A stretch of 64,000 bases of DNA from Micromonospora zingiberis (GTDB lineage Bacteria > Actinomycetota > Actinomycetes > Mycobacteriales > Micromonosporaceae). The DNA is taken from NCBI RefSeq assembly GCF_004331455.1, contig NZ_SJJR01000021.1, positions 1-64,000 on the forward strand, read 5' to 3'. Below, piece after piece: positions 1 through 10,000 of this stretch; within the stretch, counting starts at the first letter, position 1, and each line of letters begins with the position of its first letter. The translations under genes and the position numbers were made by a program. The notes beneath the pieces are model-generated. The model worked only from the letters and a program-made list of their open reading frames with translations. It had not been told where the DNA came from and did not search any database.

Positions 1-7
1 TGGCAGC

Positions 8-73
8 GCAGGCACGGGACTCCATCGGTCACGAAGCGTAGAGAACTCCGATGATCAATGGACCCGTGCCTGC
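8..73. repeat. 11-bp inverted repeat at the window edge
   Basis: The arm GCAGGCACGGG at 8-18 is matched by CCCGTGCCTGC at 63-73, with 44 bp between. It lies left of the truncated IS3 element and may belong to an earlier insertion. I see no gene I can support in bases 1-290; the reading frame open from 58 has no recognisable content before about residue 78. Confidence 0.4.
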
Positions 74-282
74 TTGCTACCCCGGGGTCCCACCCGCCCA
101 GACGCCCCACCTATTGCCGGTCGCTCTTAGGGACACTCGGACAAAGAACCGACCAGACAGGTCCAGTCGATGTTGAGGCCAGACCCGTGGCCGGCCAGTC
201 GATCCGCGCCCGCTTGATCAGTCGCGTTACGCGACGCCCACCTCGCGGCCCAGCTGACGCCAGAACAACAGTACGGCGCGAC

Positions 283-658
283 GGGAACGTGAAGCGTTCC
301 TGTGAGCTGTTGGAGGTCTCCCGGTCCGCCTACTACCAGCACCGCAGCACCGGGCCGTCGCGGCGGGAGCGTGACGACGCCGACCTGACCGCTCGCATCG
401 CGGATGTCCACGCGGACTCGGCGGGCACCTACGGTGCTCCTCGGGTGCGCGCCGAACTCGCCACGCAGGGGCGGCGGCACTCCCGTAAGCGGGTGGCCCG
501 GCTAATGCGGGGTGCCGGGTTGTGCGGGCGGACGCCGAAGAGGTGGCGCACCACTACCGTGCCCGACCCGAGGGCGGCCCTGGCCGCCGACCGGATCCGC
601 CGGGACTTCACCACCTGCGCCGCCGGGGTCGACACCCGCTGGTGCGGCGACATCACCT
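283..658 (+). pseudogene. IS3-family transposase OrfB, 5' portion, interrupted by an IS110 element
   Basis: This is the N-terminal half of an IS3-family DDE transposase. The translation shows the usual HTH_21-type region (CELLEVSRSAYYQHR, then GTYGAPRVRAEL and KRVARLMRGAGL) and runs up to WCGDIT, which carries the first catalytic Asp of the rve integrase core. The frame is then cut at CT (657-658), exactly where the IS110 element begins. The second half resumes at 2191, and joining gacatcacCT to acatcccc restores GDITYIPTWEGWLYL. No OrfA and no left terminal repeat can be seen upstream, so the element was probably already truncated on its left. The first codon of this fragment is uncertain; a GTG lies at 290. 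Confidence 0.8.
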
Positions 659-696
659 AATGGCTGGGCCGGATGAATGTTCCGGTGCTCGAAGTC

Positions 697-890
697 GACT
701 GGCAGGGGCCCCTGAGATATCACCGGCCCAAGGTCGGGTGCAGGGTGTCGGGTGAGCCGCTGGCCGGCGTCCACTCGCATGATGCAACCGGCCGTCGAGG
801 CCTGAAGGTAGACGGTGGCCCTGCCAGTCGTCGGGTTCGTGATCGGCTTGTGAGATGCCGCGCCATCGAGCGCTTCCATTAGGTCGCCGC
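697..890 (+). ncRNA. Putative IS110 bridge RNA with target and donor loops
   Basis: The left end holds two loops of the layout known for IS621-type bridge RNAs. Target loop: left guide GATATCACC (716-724) matches the target top strand GACATCACC (649-657) at 8 of 9 positions. A hairpin CCGGCC-CAA-GGTCGG (723-737) follows, then right guide GGGTGCAG (736-743), which pairs with CTACATCC (189-196 of line 2,100) with one wobble and one mismatch. Donor loop: left guide GTGAGATGCC (850-859) resembles the right end GTGGGATGTC at 8 of 10. A hairpin GCGC-CATCGA-GCGC (860-873) follows, then right guide CCATTAG (876-882), the exact reverse complement of the left end CTAATGG. A palindrome CAGGGGCCCCTG (703-714) could form the 5' stem. 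RNA ends are inferred. Confidence 0.7.
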
Positions 891-934
891 ACGTGCCCTC
901 GGGCTCAACTGTTGTTGACCACGAAGGGACAAAA

Positions 935-2167
935 GTGCAGATCACCTGCGGGATCGACTGGGCCGAGGCGCACCACGACGTTGCGGTGCTTGACGCCGGC
1001 GGCGGCGTTCTGGCCCGGGCCAGGATCGACTCCGGCGCGACCGGATTCACGCGTCTGATGGCGCTGCTCGGCGAGCACGTCGACGACGTGGACCAGATCA
1101 CGGCGGTGCCGGTCGCGATCGAGACCGACAAGAACCTGCTGGTGGTCGCGTTGCAGGCCGCCGGGATGACCGTGTTCGCGATCAACCCGAGAGCGGTCGC
1201 CCGCTATCGCGAACGGCACGGCCAGTCCGGCAAGAAGTCAGACCCGGGCGACGCGTTCGTGCTGGCCGACCTTCTGCGCACTGACCGGCACCAGCACCGG
1301 CCGCTGCCCGCAGTCAGCGACCACGCTTCAGCGATCAAGGCGCTGGCCCGCCAGCACCAGGACGCGATCTGGGCGGTCAACCAGACCGTCAGCCGCCTGC
1401 GATCGCTGCTGCTGGAGTTCTACCCGCAAGCGATCCGCGCTTTCCCCAACCTCAAACACAAGGCGGCACTGGCTATCCTGGGCGCCGCCCCGACTCCTGA
1501 AGCCGGGAGAGGGTTGACCACCCGTCGGATCACCACGCTGCTACACCGATGCGGACGACGCAACGACGCATCCCTGGTCGACCGTATTCTGACCGACCTG
1601 CACACTCCCGCGCTGCGGCAGCCCGCCGTCGTCGAGGCCGCCTACGGCGTCACCACCCGCGGACTGATCGCCAGCATCGTGGCGATGCAGACCGCAGTCA
1701 CCGAGCTCGAACAGGCGTTGGCGGTCGAGTTCGATCGACACCCGCTGGCCACGATCCTGCGATCCGCGCCCGGCCTGGGCCCGGTGCTCGCCGCCCGAGT
1801 CCTGGCCGAGGTCGGCGACGACCCCGACCGATTCACCACCGCAGCGGGACTGCGCGCGTTCGCCGGCACCGCACCGGTCACCCGCGCCTCCGGCCGCTCG
1901 CGCTACGTCAAAGCCCGAAAAGTACGCAACAAGCGACTCGGCGACGCCTGCCACTGGTGGGCCTTCGTCACCATCACAAAATCGGCCGGTGCCCGCGCGC
2001 ACTACGACCGCCGCCGAGCTGCCGGCGATCACCACAACGCCGCCCTACGCAACCTCGCGAACAAACTCGTCGGACGCCTCTGGTGGTGCCTACAACACCA
2101 CGAAACCTGGAACGACCACGCCGCCTGGAAAACAACCGGCTCGACACCAGAACCATCCGTCGCTTGA
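935..2167 (+). CDS. IS110-family transposase (DEDD recombinase)
   Basis: This 410-residue serine/DEDD recombinase of the IS110 family would cut and join DNA under guidance of the bridge RNA. The N-terminal RuvC-like fold shows GIDWAEAHHDVAV with the first Asp, AIETDKN with the Glu, and KSDPGDAFVLADLLRTD with the last acidic pair. The C-terminal Transposase_20 region shows APGLGPVLAARVLAEVGD, FAGTAP and ASGRSR, which should carry the nucleophilic Ser. The frame is open from 893, but I chose GTG at 935 because GAAGGGA (923-929) sits just upstream and VQITCGIDWA is the usual N-terminus of the family. The gene looks intact, so the element may still be active. Confidence 0.92.
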   Translation: MQITCGIDWAEAHHDVAVLDAGGGVLARARIDSGATGFTRLMALLGEHVDDVDQITAVPVAIETDKNLLVVALQAAGMTVFAINPRAVARYRERHGQSGKKSDPGDAFVLADLLRTDRHQHRPLPAVSDHASAIKALARQHQDAIWAVNQTVSRLRSLLLEFYPQAIRAFPNLKHKAALAILGAAPTPEAGRGLTTRRITTLLHRCGRRNDASLVDRILTDLHTPALRQPAVVEAAYGVTTRGLIASIVAMQTAVTELEQALAVEFDRHPLATILRSAPGLGPVLAARVLAEVGDDPDRFTTAAGLRAFAGTAPVTRASGRSRYVKARKVRNKRLGDACHWWAFVTITKSAGARAHYDRRRAAGDHHNAALRNLANKLVGRLWWCLQHHETWNDHAAWKTTGSTPEPSVA

Positions 2168-2190
2168 CAACTGACCCGCGTGGGATGTCT
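2164..2190 (+). promoter_or_regulatory. Half-promoter in the right end of the IS110 element
   Basis: A perfect -35 hexamer, TTGACA (2164-2169), overlaps the transposase stop codon. If the element is excised as a circle, right and left ends join at the CT core. This places TCTAAT (188-190 of the right end plus 659-661) 18 bp downstream as a near-consensus -10 box. Circle-junction promoters that drive the bridge RNA and transposase are known for IS110 elements. That it works here is inference. Confidence 0.6.
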
Positions 2191-2669
2191 ACATCCCCAC
2201 CTGGGAGGGCTGGCTGTACCTGGCCACCGTGATCGACATCGCCTCGCGTCGGGTCGTGGGCTGGGCCACCGCCGACCATCTACGTACCGATCTGCCCGCC
2301 CAGGCCCTGTCCAACGCCATCGCTGCTCGACGCCCGACCGGGTCGGTGATCTTTCACAGCGATCGCGGGTGTCAGTACACCAGTGCCCAGTACGCCCGTC
2401 TCGCCGACCGCAACGGGGTGCTGTTGTCGGTCGGTGGGCGGGGTCAGTGTTGGGACAACGCGGTCGCGGAGTCGTTCTTCGCCACGATCAAGACAGAACT
2501 GTTGGACCGGCGGGCGTGGCCGACCCGTGTTGCCGCCCGTGCGGCGATCTTCGACTGGATCGAGGGGTGGTACAACACCCGTCGCCGCCATTCCACCCTG
2601 GACTACATGAGTCCGGCCGAGTACGAAGCGACCGCCCAACTCCGCAGGCCAACCAGCAAGGTAGCGTGA
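2191..2669 (+). pseudogene. IS3-family transposase OrfB, 3' portion
   Basis: This is the C-terminal rve integrase core of the IS3 transposase broken at 658. It begins with the codons for YIPTWEGWLYLATVIDIASRR and contains FHSDRGCQYTS with the second catalytic Asp, then GQCWDNAVAESFFATIKTE with the catalytic Glu, and YNTRRRHSTLDYMSP near the end. The reading frame is intact to the TGA. Thus the only lesion visible in the catalytic domain is the IS110 insertion, and precise excision would restore it. The frame also stays open upstream into the IS110 right end, but that part is not transposase. The IS3 right end may lie near 2711, where the sequence ends ...GGGTCAACCCCA; this is uncertain without a left copy for comparison. 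Confidence 0.85.
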
Positions 2670-2791
2670 AATCAACTTATCGACCCTGTCCGTCAAACCG
2701 GGTCAACCCCATCCGGGCTAACTCTTGTATACCCACCTGCAAGATCCTCACCGCTTCGGTATACGGCGAGAAGCACCGCACCCGACCCGGA

Positions 2792-3760
2792 TCAGAGCAT
2801 CTGGGTCACGCGAATACGGGCGGCGAAGTCACGGAATGAGCTAGGGATCGGCTTACCAAGCAGCTCATCCACCTGATCATTTCTGCGCTCGCTTCCCAGT
2901 CCCGCGCCCACACGATTCAAGGTGGGGTGTCCGACAAGCGGTCGAAATGCTTCAACCGGGAGCCGGGAGTCAGCGACGAGAAGTTCCTCGATCCGGGGGG
3001 CGCGACTCAAAGACCGAAGGGCATCTGCTTCCCGCAGGCTCTTCAGCCCGGTGAGGTCCAACCTCAGCAGCGCCCTGAACTGCGCAAAGTCGGGCAGCTC
3101 GCTGAGCTTTGTTAGGTCATCAAGCCAAAGCCACTCCAGTGCCTCGATCTCGTTTAGGCGCTTCAACTCGTTCACCCCCCGCACACCGCGAATAGCGAGG
3201 TATCGCAGATTGCCGACAGCGTCGGGCCATTGGTCCGCAGTCAAAGAGCCCAGGGTTAGCGCCAATGCGTCGACACTCGGCGGAATTGCGGGGAGATATC
3301 GGTCAAGCGGAAGACGCCACAGAGCTAGGGATCGAAGGCCGGAATTAGCCTCCAGGAGCTCTGTGAGGCCTTTCCGATGCGAGACAACACGGAGCTCCTT
3401 TAGGTTCGTTAACTGAGTTATGGGGCCGAGATCGAGAGCCTTTTTAGTCTCGCCAGCATTAAGGAACTCCAACTCGGGTGCAAGCCGGGCCAACGGTTCG
3501 AGACTTTCAACGCCGTACAGGTGCGCAAAACTAAAGCGTCGGAGACCTGGGAACCACTCCAGGAATCGAAGTTCCGCAAGCTCACGGTCGGACCCGTATG
3601 CGCGGAGCGTGATCTGTGGGTTGTCCTGGATAATACTCGCCAGTGCCCGGTAACCGTCCGCAGTTAAGGGCTGCTCGAACTGCACCACTTCAGGCAACTC
3701 CGGCAGATGCTGCAGCTTAGCAATGTCTCGCGCGTCTCTGATAATTAGATGCACTAACAC
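2792..3760 (-). CDS. Leucine-rich-repeat protein, probable immunity protein for the adjacent Rhs toxin
   Basis: This 322-residue protein has no signal peptide or membrane segment and is built of irregular leucine-rich repeats (for example LRRFSFAHLYGVESLEPL, LTNLKELRVV, ALEWLWLDDLTKLSELP, ALLRLDLTGLKSL). Its start is GTG, with GAGG about 8 nt upstream. It lies directly downstream of the Rhs gene on the same strand and has the same lower GC and more ordinary codon use as the Rhs toxin tip. The position just after the toxin-coding end of an Rhs gene is that of the cognate immunity gene in polymorphic toxin systems. LRR proteins are known among such immunity proteins. Immunity function is inferred from place and composition; the sequence itself shows only an LRR fold. 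Confidence 0.75.
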   Translation of the reverse strand: MLVHLIIRDARDIAKLQHLPELPEVVQFEQPLTADGYRALASIIQDNPQITLRAYGSDRELAELRFLEWFPGLRRFSFAHLYGVESLEPLARLAPELEFLNAGETKKALDLGPITQLTNLKELRVVSHRKGLTELLEANSGLRSLALWRLPLDRYLPAIPPSVDALALTLGSLTADQWPDAVGNLRYLAIRGVRGVNELKRLNEIEALEWLWLDDLTKLSELPDFAQFRALLRLDLTGLKSLREADALRSLSRAPRIEELLVADSRLPVEAFRPLVGHPTLNRVGAGLGSERRNDQVDELLGKPIPSSFRDFAARIRVTQML

Positions 3761-4013
3761 GCCGAAAACCTCACCTCTGCCAACAAACGACGACTTGCCT
3801 CAAACGATGCTAGCAGGACCAGCTGCCGATCATCCCGAAAGCAGCCATCGGCACCCCGATGAAAACCATGACCGATACGACGCTTCCCCCATCGGTTTTC
3901 CGCCGTGACAAGGCCGTTCAGCTGTCGCGGCGCGCCGATGGCCTGTGCGGCGACGTCGGCGGCGTCGCCGGGGTCCGTGACGGGGACCAGGCCGGGCACA
4001 GCCGATTGGCGGC

Positions 4014-7000
4014 CTAGTTGGTCACGGTTCCCTTTGCCTGCAGCCACTGTTCACCCCAGATTCGTGCACGCTCGTAGTAGGAATGCTTAGGGCTAATACT
4101 ATTTATTTTATTCAATCCCCGACCCTCATGTCGGACGATCAGTGCTTGTTCAATCGCTCGAGCCTCGCCTTTCGTTACGGTGTCGGAAGTTACTTCCCTG
4201 ATTGTGAACCGATTACGATGCTGCCCTTGCCGCTTCGCGATACCTTGCCTGGTTATGCCCGAGTACACCCAACTCGTTCCGTCTTCGCCATAGCCCATGT
4301 AGACGCGGTATCCGCCGGTGGAGTTTCGCCCCAAGGTAAGCGCTTTCGGAAGAACCGCCCGCAGAATTTGGCCACCCACACCAGCTTCGGCAGGAACCTC
4401 CTGAACCGGAAGGACGTCTTGGAATTCGCACCAGCCGCTGCGGCTACTGCAGATATCGGTCATCATGTCGCCGGCGACGAACTCGTCTTCCCTGCTGCAA
4501 AAGATCGTCCACCTGCAAGCCTTGCGCTCGGCTTCGTCGAGTGCTTCTTGGAGGGCCTCGGGCGTCGGTGCGATGACTAGGACGCCGCCCAGCGATATTC
4601 CGCTTGCGAGCGTACGAGCGCGGTCGTCGGTTTCTCGCTCGCACGCTTTGATGCTGCCGCAAGGGTTGGGGTTGGAGGGGTTGCCGGGGCTGCCACCATT
4701 GCCGCCACCATTGCCGTTGCCGCCGCCGGTGCGACCGCCGTTGCCGCCGCCGTTGCCGCCGCCCGGGGTTCTTGGCGGGGTTATTTGGCAGGCGTCATCT
4801 CCGCAGGGGATGAGGCCGGTGGGGTCGGACAGGGTGGTGGGGTTGTTGTTGGCGTAGCTGTAGCCGTTCCACTGTTGGGGGTCGGTGAGGTCTTGGATGG
4901 GGTCGACGCTGATGAAGCGGCCGAGGGTGGGGTCGTATTCGCGGGCGCCGAGGTGGGTGAGGCCGGTGTCGTCTTGGGTGCCGCCGACGAAGCCTCGGGT
5001 GCCGAAGAAGGTGGGTTGGGTGGCGCTTCGGTTTTCGCCGTAGGGCAGGCGGCGCTTACGGCTGGTGGTGAGGTCGTCGGCGTTGATTTGGACTTGTTCG
5101 GTGCCGTGGTGGTCGCTTCCGCTCCAAACGAGGCTGGCCAGGGTGCGGACGGCGATGGTGCGGCCGGCGGCGCTGTAGTAGCGGGTGCCGTCGGGTTGGT
5201 TGCTGCCGGTGGTGAGGGTGAGTTCGGTGGCACCGAGGTAGAGGGTGGTCTTGTTCGGCGCGCGTTGGATAAGGCGGTTGCCTTCGGTGTCGTAGACGTA
5301 GGTGGTCTCGTCGGTGCCTTCGCTCAGGGTGTCGAGACGGCCTTCAGCGTCCCATTCCAGTTGCTGCGCTACACCGGATTCGGTGTGGCGGGTGATGGTG
5401 TTCCCGGCGGCGTCGTAGGTGAAGGTTCGGGTGGGTGTGGCGGCGAGGGGGCCGGTGGCGGTGACGGTGGTGAGGGCGTGGGGTCGGCTGGCGCCGGGGT
5501 TGGGGTGTGTGTAGGTCCAGGTGGTGTTGCCGGCGGGGTTGTGGTCGGTTTGTTTGGTGCGGTTCCCGACGGCGTCGAATTCCCAGGATCGCCAGTAGGG
5601 GTCGATGGTGCCGCCTCGTTGTGGCGTTTGGTCGCAGGCGGTGGTGGTCGGGGTGTTGCCGGTCCAGGCGGTGGTGAGTCGGCGTAGGGGGTCGTAGCGG
5701 AAGCATTCGATCTGGTCGGCGGTGCCGTTGGTGCTGCCGAGGGTGGAGGTGATGTTGCCGATGGCGTCGTATCGGTAGGCGGTGCCGTACTTGGTCGTGA
5801 AGGTGCCGGGGGTGTTTTCGAGGTCGATGCTGGTGGCGTCGAGTCGGCCGGTCTGCTGGTCGATGGTGTTGGTCAGTCGTACCCGTTTGCCGTTGGCGCC
5901 GAGGAGGAGTTGGTGGGTGGGGCCGTGGGCGTAGTAGCTGGTGGCGGCGATGTAGGTTTCGGCGCCGGTCATGGTGGTGGGGTAGCCGTTGTTGTCGTAG
6001 CCGAAGGTGAGGGTTTCGGCGGGTAGGCCTCCGGCGGCGGGTTGGCTGCTGCTGGTGAGGTGGCCGGCCTTGTCGTAGGTGAACGTGGTGCCGTAGGTGC
6101 CAGCGAGGGCACCTTCGGCTGCCGGGATGGTCACCGTGGTGCCGGTGGGCTGGTAGCTGTCGGTGTAGCCGGTCACGGCGGTGGTGTAGTTGCCGCCGCC
6201 GTGGTGGCGGGTGGAGGAGGTCAGCTGTCCCTTGGCGAGGGTGTCGTAGACGTAGCTGGCGAGTTTGGTGCCGCTGCCCACGTTGCCGGACCAGCGGCCG
6301 ACGGCGCGGGACATGGTGTCGTACTCGGCGGAAATCCTCTGCCCGCGGCTATCGAGGGTGTAGGCGAGTCGGCCGGCGTTGTCGTAGTGGGTGGTGGTGG
6401 TGCCGGAGTCCGGGTCGACCTTCTGCGTATTGCGGCCGGCGAGGTCATAGGTGTTGGTCCACGTGTTGCCGGCGGGGTCGACGACCTTGGTGAGTTGGTC
6501 GAGGCGGTCGTGGGTGTAGCTGGTGCTCTGGTAGGTGTTCGGGTTGGTGGACGAGTTGTACTGGTCGAGGCGGGTGACGTTGCCACGCACGTCAAGGTGG
6601 CTGACGGTCTTGGTGCCACCGGTCGGCGGCACCACCGTGACACTGTCGCCGTGGTAGCTGGTGGTCGTCTGTCGCCACGCCGTGCCGAGTTTCTTGTCCA
6701 CCTGGATGGTGGCCCGGTTGAGGTGGTCGTAGGTGACTTCTTGGACGGCCGGGACGGTGGTGAGGCTGGGGTTGACGAGCCCGGACCCTGCCGTGGAGCT
6801 GTTGTGGAAGGGGCTGGTGGTGGCCGCGACGTTGCCGCGGGCGTCGTAGGTCGTGGCGGTGACGACCCGGCCGCCGTTCGGACCGGGCCGCTGTATTTCC
6901 CTGCCTCGGCCGAGACCATCCAGGTGCTGGAACGAGGTCAGGTAGACGGGGCTGCCGCTGTGGGATTGCAGTGTCTCGGTCTTGGTGCGCGCTGGTGCGG

Positions 7001-10000
7001 TGGGTTGTCCGATGCCGCTGGAGGTGATCTGGTAGCCGAAGCGCAGCGACGGCACCGCCGAGGACTTCGCCTGTCCCGGCAGGTACACCTCGGCAACGCG
7101 GCCGAGCGAGTCGTAGACCAGGTCGGTGACCTTGCCGTTCGGGTCGGTAACCTTGGACGGCTGCCCGGTGTGCCGGTCGATCAGGGTGGTGGTGGTGTGG
7201 TTGAAGCCGCCGCCGATGGTGTTGGTGATTCCGTTGTCCGGCCAGTTCACTGTCGGGCTGTAGCTGGTCGTGGTGGTCAGCCCGGCCGGGTCGGTCGCGG
7301 TGCGGAGCCGGCCCATGTTGTCGTAGGTGCTGCGACCGCTGGACAGATAGGTGGTCGGGCTGGTGTAGGTGCGGACCTCGGCGACGTTGCCGTCGAACGG
7401 GGTCTGGGAGCCTTCGACGGTGTAGGTGTCGTAGAAGGTGACCGCGCGGGACAGCAGTGTTCCTGAGCCACAGGTGTCCCCGGACCAGGTCTCCACCCGC
7501 TCCGGAAAGCCGATCATGTAGTAGGAGTTCGGGGCGTTCTGCTGGGCGTAGGTGTAGGAGGTGCAGGTGTTGTCGGCTACGCCGACCTGGTTGTACTGGT
7601 GGAACCGGATCGGCAGCCCGTACGTGGACTCGTAGATGGTCTTCTCTTCGCTGTGCCGCCAGCTGCCGTCGTCGAGTTTGACGCGGGTGTTCTTTAGGCC
7701 GGTGCGGACTTGGCGGGGGTTGGCGTAGCCGGGGCCGTTGTAGCTGCCTTGGATGGTGTGGTCGTAGCGGGTGCTGGCGACTTCGGTGTAGGTGGCGGTG
7801 GCGGGGTTGGCGTTGTAGGTGGTCATCCGGTACTGCCGGGTTTGCAGGGTCCGGCCGGCGCGGGCGTAGTGGTCGTCGTAGGTGTTGCCGTCGTAGTCGG
7901 TGACGGTGGTTTGTTTGATGCCGCCGCCGCTGGCCTGGTCGTAGATGTCGTGGTACATGCCGCGGAAGTAGTTCGACATCCACACGGTGTACTTCGATGG
8001 GTCGGTGCCGGAGCCTTGGAGCACGCGGACGCGGTTGTAGCCGGCAAAATTGCTCCACGACTCGTACTCGTCGGGTACGAGCGGGTTGTTGGGGTTCTTC
8101 CAGGCCGGGTTCCCGACGGTGTAGTCGTACTGGGTGACCTGGTCCGGCGAGCCGCCGACCTGGTCTTTCACCACGATCTTCTTGACCAGGTACTTGTGGA
8201 AGATGCCGAAGCCGGGGTCCGCGCCGGGTGGGGTGTGGAAGATCGGGTAGCAGTCCTCGGTGTTGATGTCCCAGTTGCCTACCTTGCCGTTGTGCCAACT
8301 GTTAAACCCGGACTGGTTCGACCCGCCCTGCGGACACGGCTTCTGCGTCCCATACGTGATCTCCGTCCGCCCGCCGAAGCCGTTGCGGACCACCAGTAGG
8401 CGTGGCATCCGCATCGCGGACACACCCAGGCCGGCCTCGTCGTAGTCGACGCGGCCATCACGGAAGTTCGGCTGCACACCGTCGACGTAGTCGAAGTCCA
8501 CCGGCGGCAGGTCGATCTTGTTCGCGTCCGCGCCGATCAGGCCAATCGGCCGCGCGTAGTCCAGGACGAACGACCGTTCGGTCAGGCCGGTCGGGTTCGA
8601 CACCTTGTACCGCAGCTGCACCCGGGTGATGTTGTTCCACGCTCCGGTGCTCGCGTTCCACTGGTACGAGGTGACCCGGTCCAGGATCCTGCTGGTGAAA
8701 AACGACTGGGTGTAGTTCCCGCACGACGACGACCCACAGACCAGGTCACCGGGCACGTCAGGGTAGGAGTTCGGGTTCGACGACAACGACGGACACGACG
8801 CCGGATCGTTGTTGAACGGATCATCCTCGGCCGTGCGCTCCACACACCGGTGCGCCCATCCGAAGACCACCTTGCCGACCGGGACCGCACCCGCCTCGGT
8901 CACGTTCTTCGCGTACTCGATCTCCGACAGGTACCCACCCCGGTCGTACTCCAGGATCGACCCGCTCAACGCCCGCTTGTAGTGGTTCGTCTCCCGCGTC
9001 CAGTGCAAATACGTCTCGTTCTCGTTGGCGTCCCGAACCCGGTCCAGGTTCCACCGCCACGGATCCCGACACGACGCCGGATACACATCGTGGCAAGGCT
9101 CCCCGGCCTCGTCACCGAGGAACGACATCTTCCACACCGAATCCCGCACGAACCCGAACCGATACTCCGTACCGTCCTGCGTCCACACCTTCCAATAACC
9201 ATCGTCCTCAGCACCACCCGGCAGAAACTCCACCCGCCACCCAAGATCATCGACAGGCTTCCACACCCCGGCGGTGGTCTTCACGATCTGCGTCGACTGC
9301 CCCTGCAGGGAGATCGTGATGTGCGAGGCGGTCACGTCGTTGGTGGCCGCCTCCCCGTCCTCACCGTCCGGGGACTCCCAACACATCTCCGTCTTGTGCG
9401 TCCGGCACGGCTTGTACGTCCGCTCGATGTACCCCGGCGAGTACGACCAACCCAACCCCGCCGGACCGGACTGGTTGTTGGTGCCGTGCGTCATCCCATC
9501 CACGGCAGAGGAGCTGTACGACAACTGCAGGCCCAGCGTCTGCCCGTACGGCAGCGGCGGCTCCGGCAACGGATACGTGTAGGAGAACGAGCCCGCGCTC
9601 TCCCCCACCTGCCACGACCCCGAAGGCTTCAAATCCGACGCCGTGTACGAACCCGTCGACCCACCCGACGCCGACGACGCCAGCGCATACACCCCCATCG
9701 ACTCGACCGTCGACTCCGGCGCGAAACCCTCGAACACGCCAGTCCGACGCCCCGCACCGGTCGGGTCACCGCCGACGTCCACCACCGCCGTCAACGTCTT
9801 CGCATGCGGATCGTTTGTAGCTGACACCCACACCGGATCCGCCGAGCACTCCGGCACCTCCGGCGTCGTCGCCGCACATCCTGGCAACCGCACCAACGTC
9901 AACCGGTCAGCGAACGAACCCCCATACGCCTGCGCGAAATCGGAGTAGTCGACCACGAGCTGCACTGCACCCGCCGCCGCCGAACCGTCCGCCCGCGCAA

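Larger units (their letters stand above)
659..2190 (+). mobile_element. IS110-family insertion sequence nested in IS3 orfB
   Basis: The boundaries come from the interrupted IS3 gene: the left flank ends ...catcacCT (657-658), the right end reads ...ggatgtCT (189-190 of line 2,000), and the restored target is catcacCTacatcc. A single CT core is shared by both ends, there are no terminal inverted repeats, and nothing longer is duplicated, as is usual for the IS110 group. The order is a 276-bp left non-coding end, the transposase gene (935-2167), and a short right end of about 23 bp. In this family the long left end encodes the bridge RNA, and candidate guides are visible (see the ncRNA entry). 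It lies inside the codons around the first catalytic Asp of the host transposase, a highly conserved target. Confidence 0.85.

Noticed and set aside
3754..4047. 97-codon minus-strand frame between the Rhs gene and the LRR gene
   Set aside because: It overlaps the Rhs end in another frame, has no good ribosome site and no recognisable content. It might contain relics, but I cannot support a gene.
6042..8399. Long plus-strand and minus-strand open frames opposite or within the Rhs gene
   Set aside because: They are Gly/Val- or Arg/Pro-rich products of high-GC codons; the Rhs frame has the real motifs.
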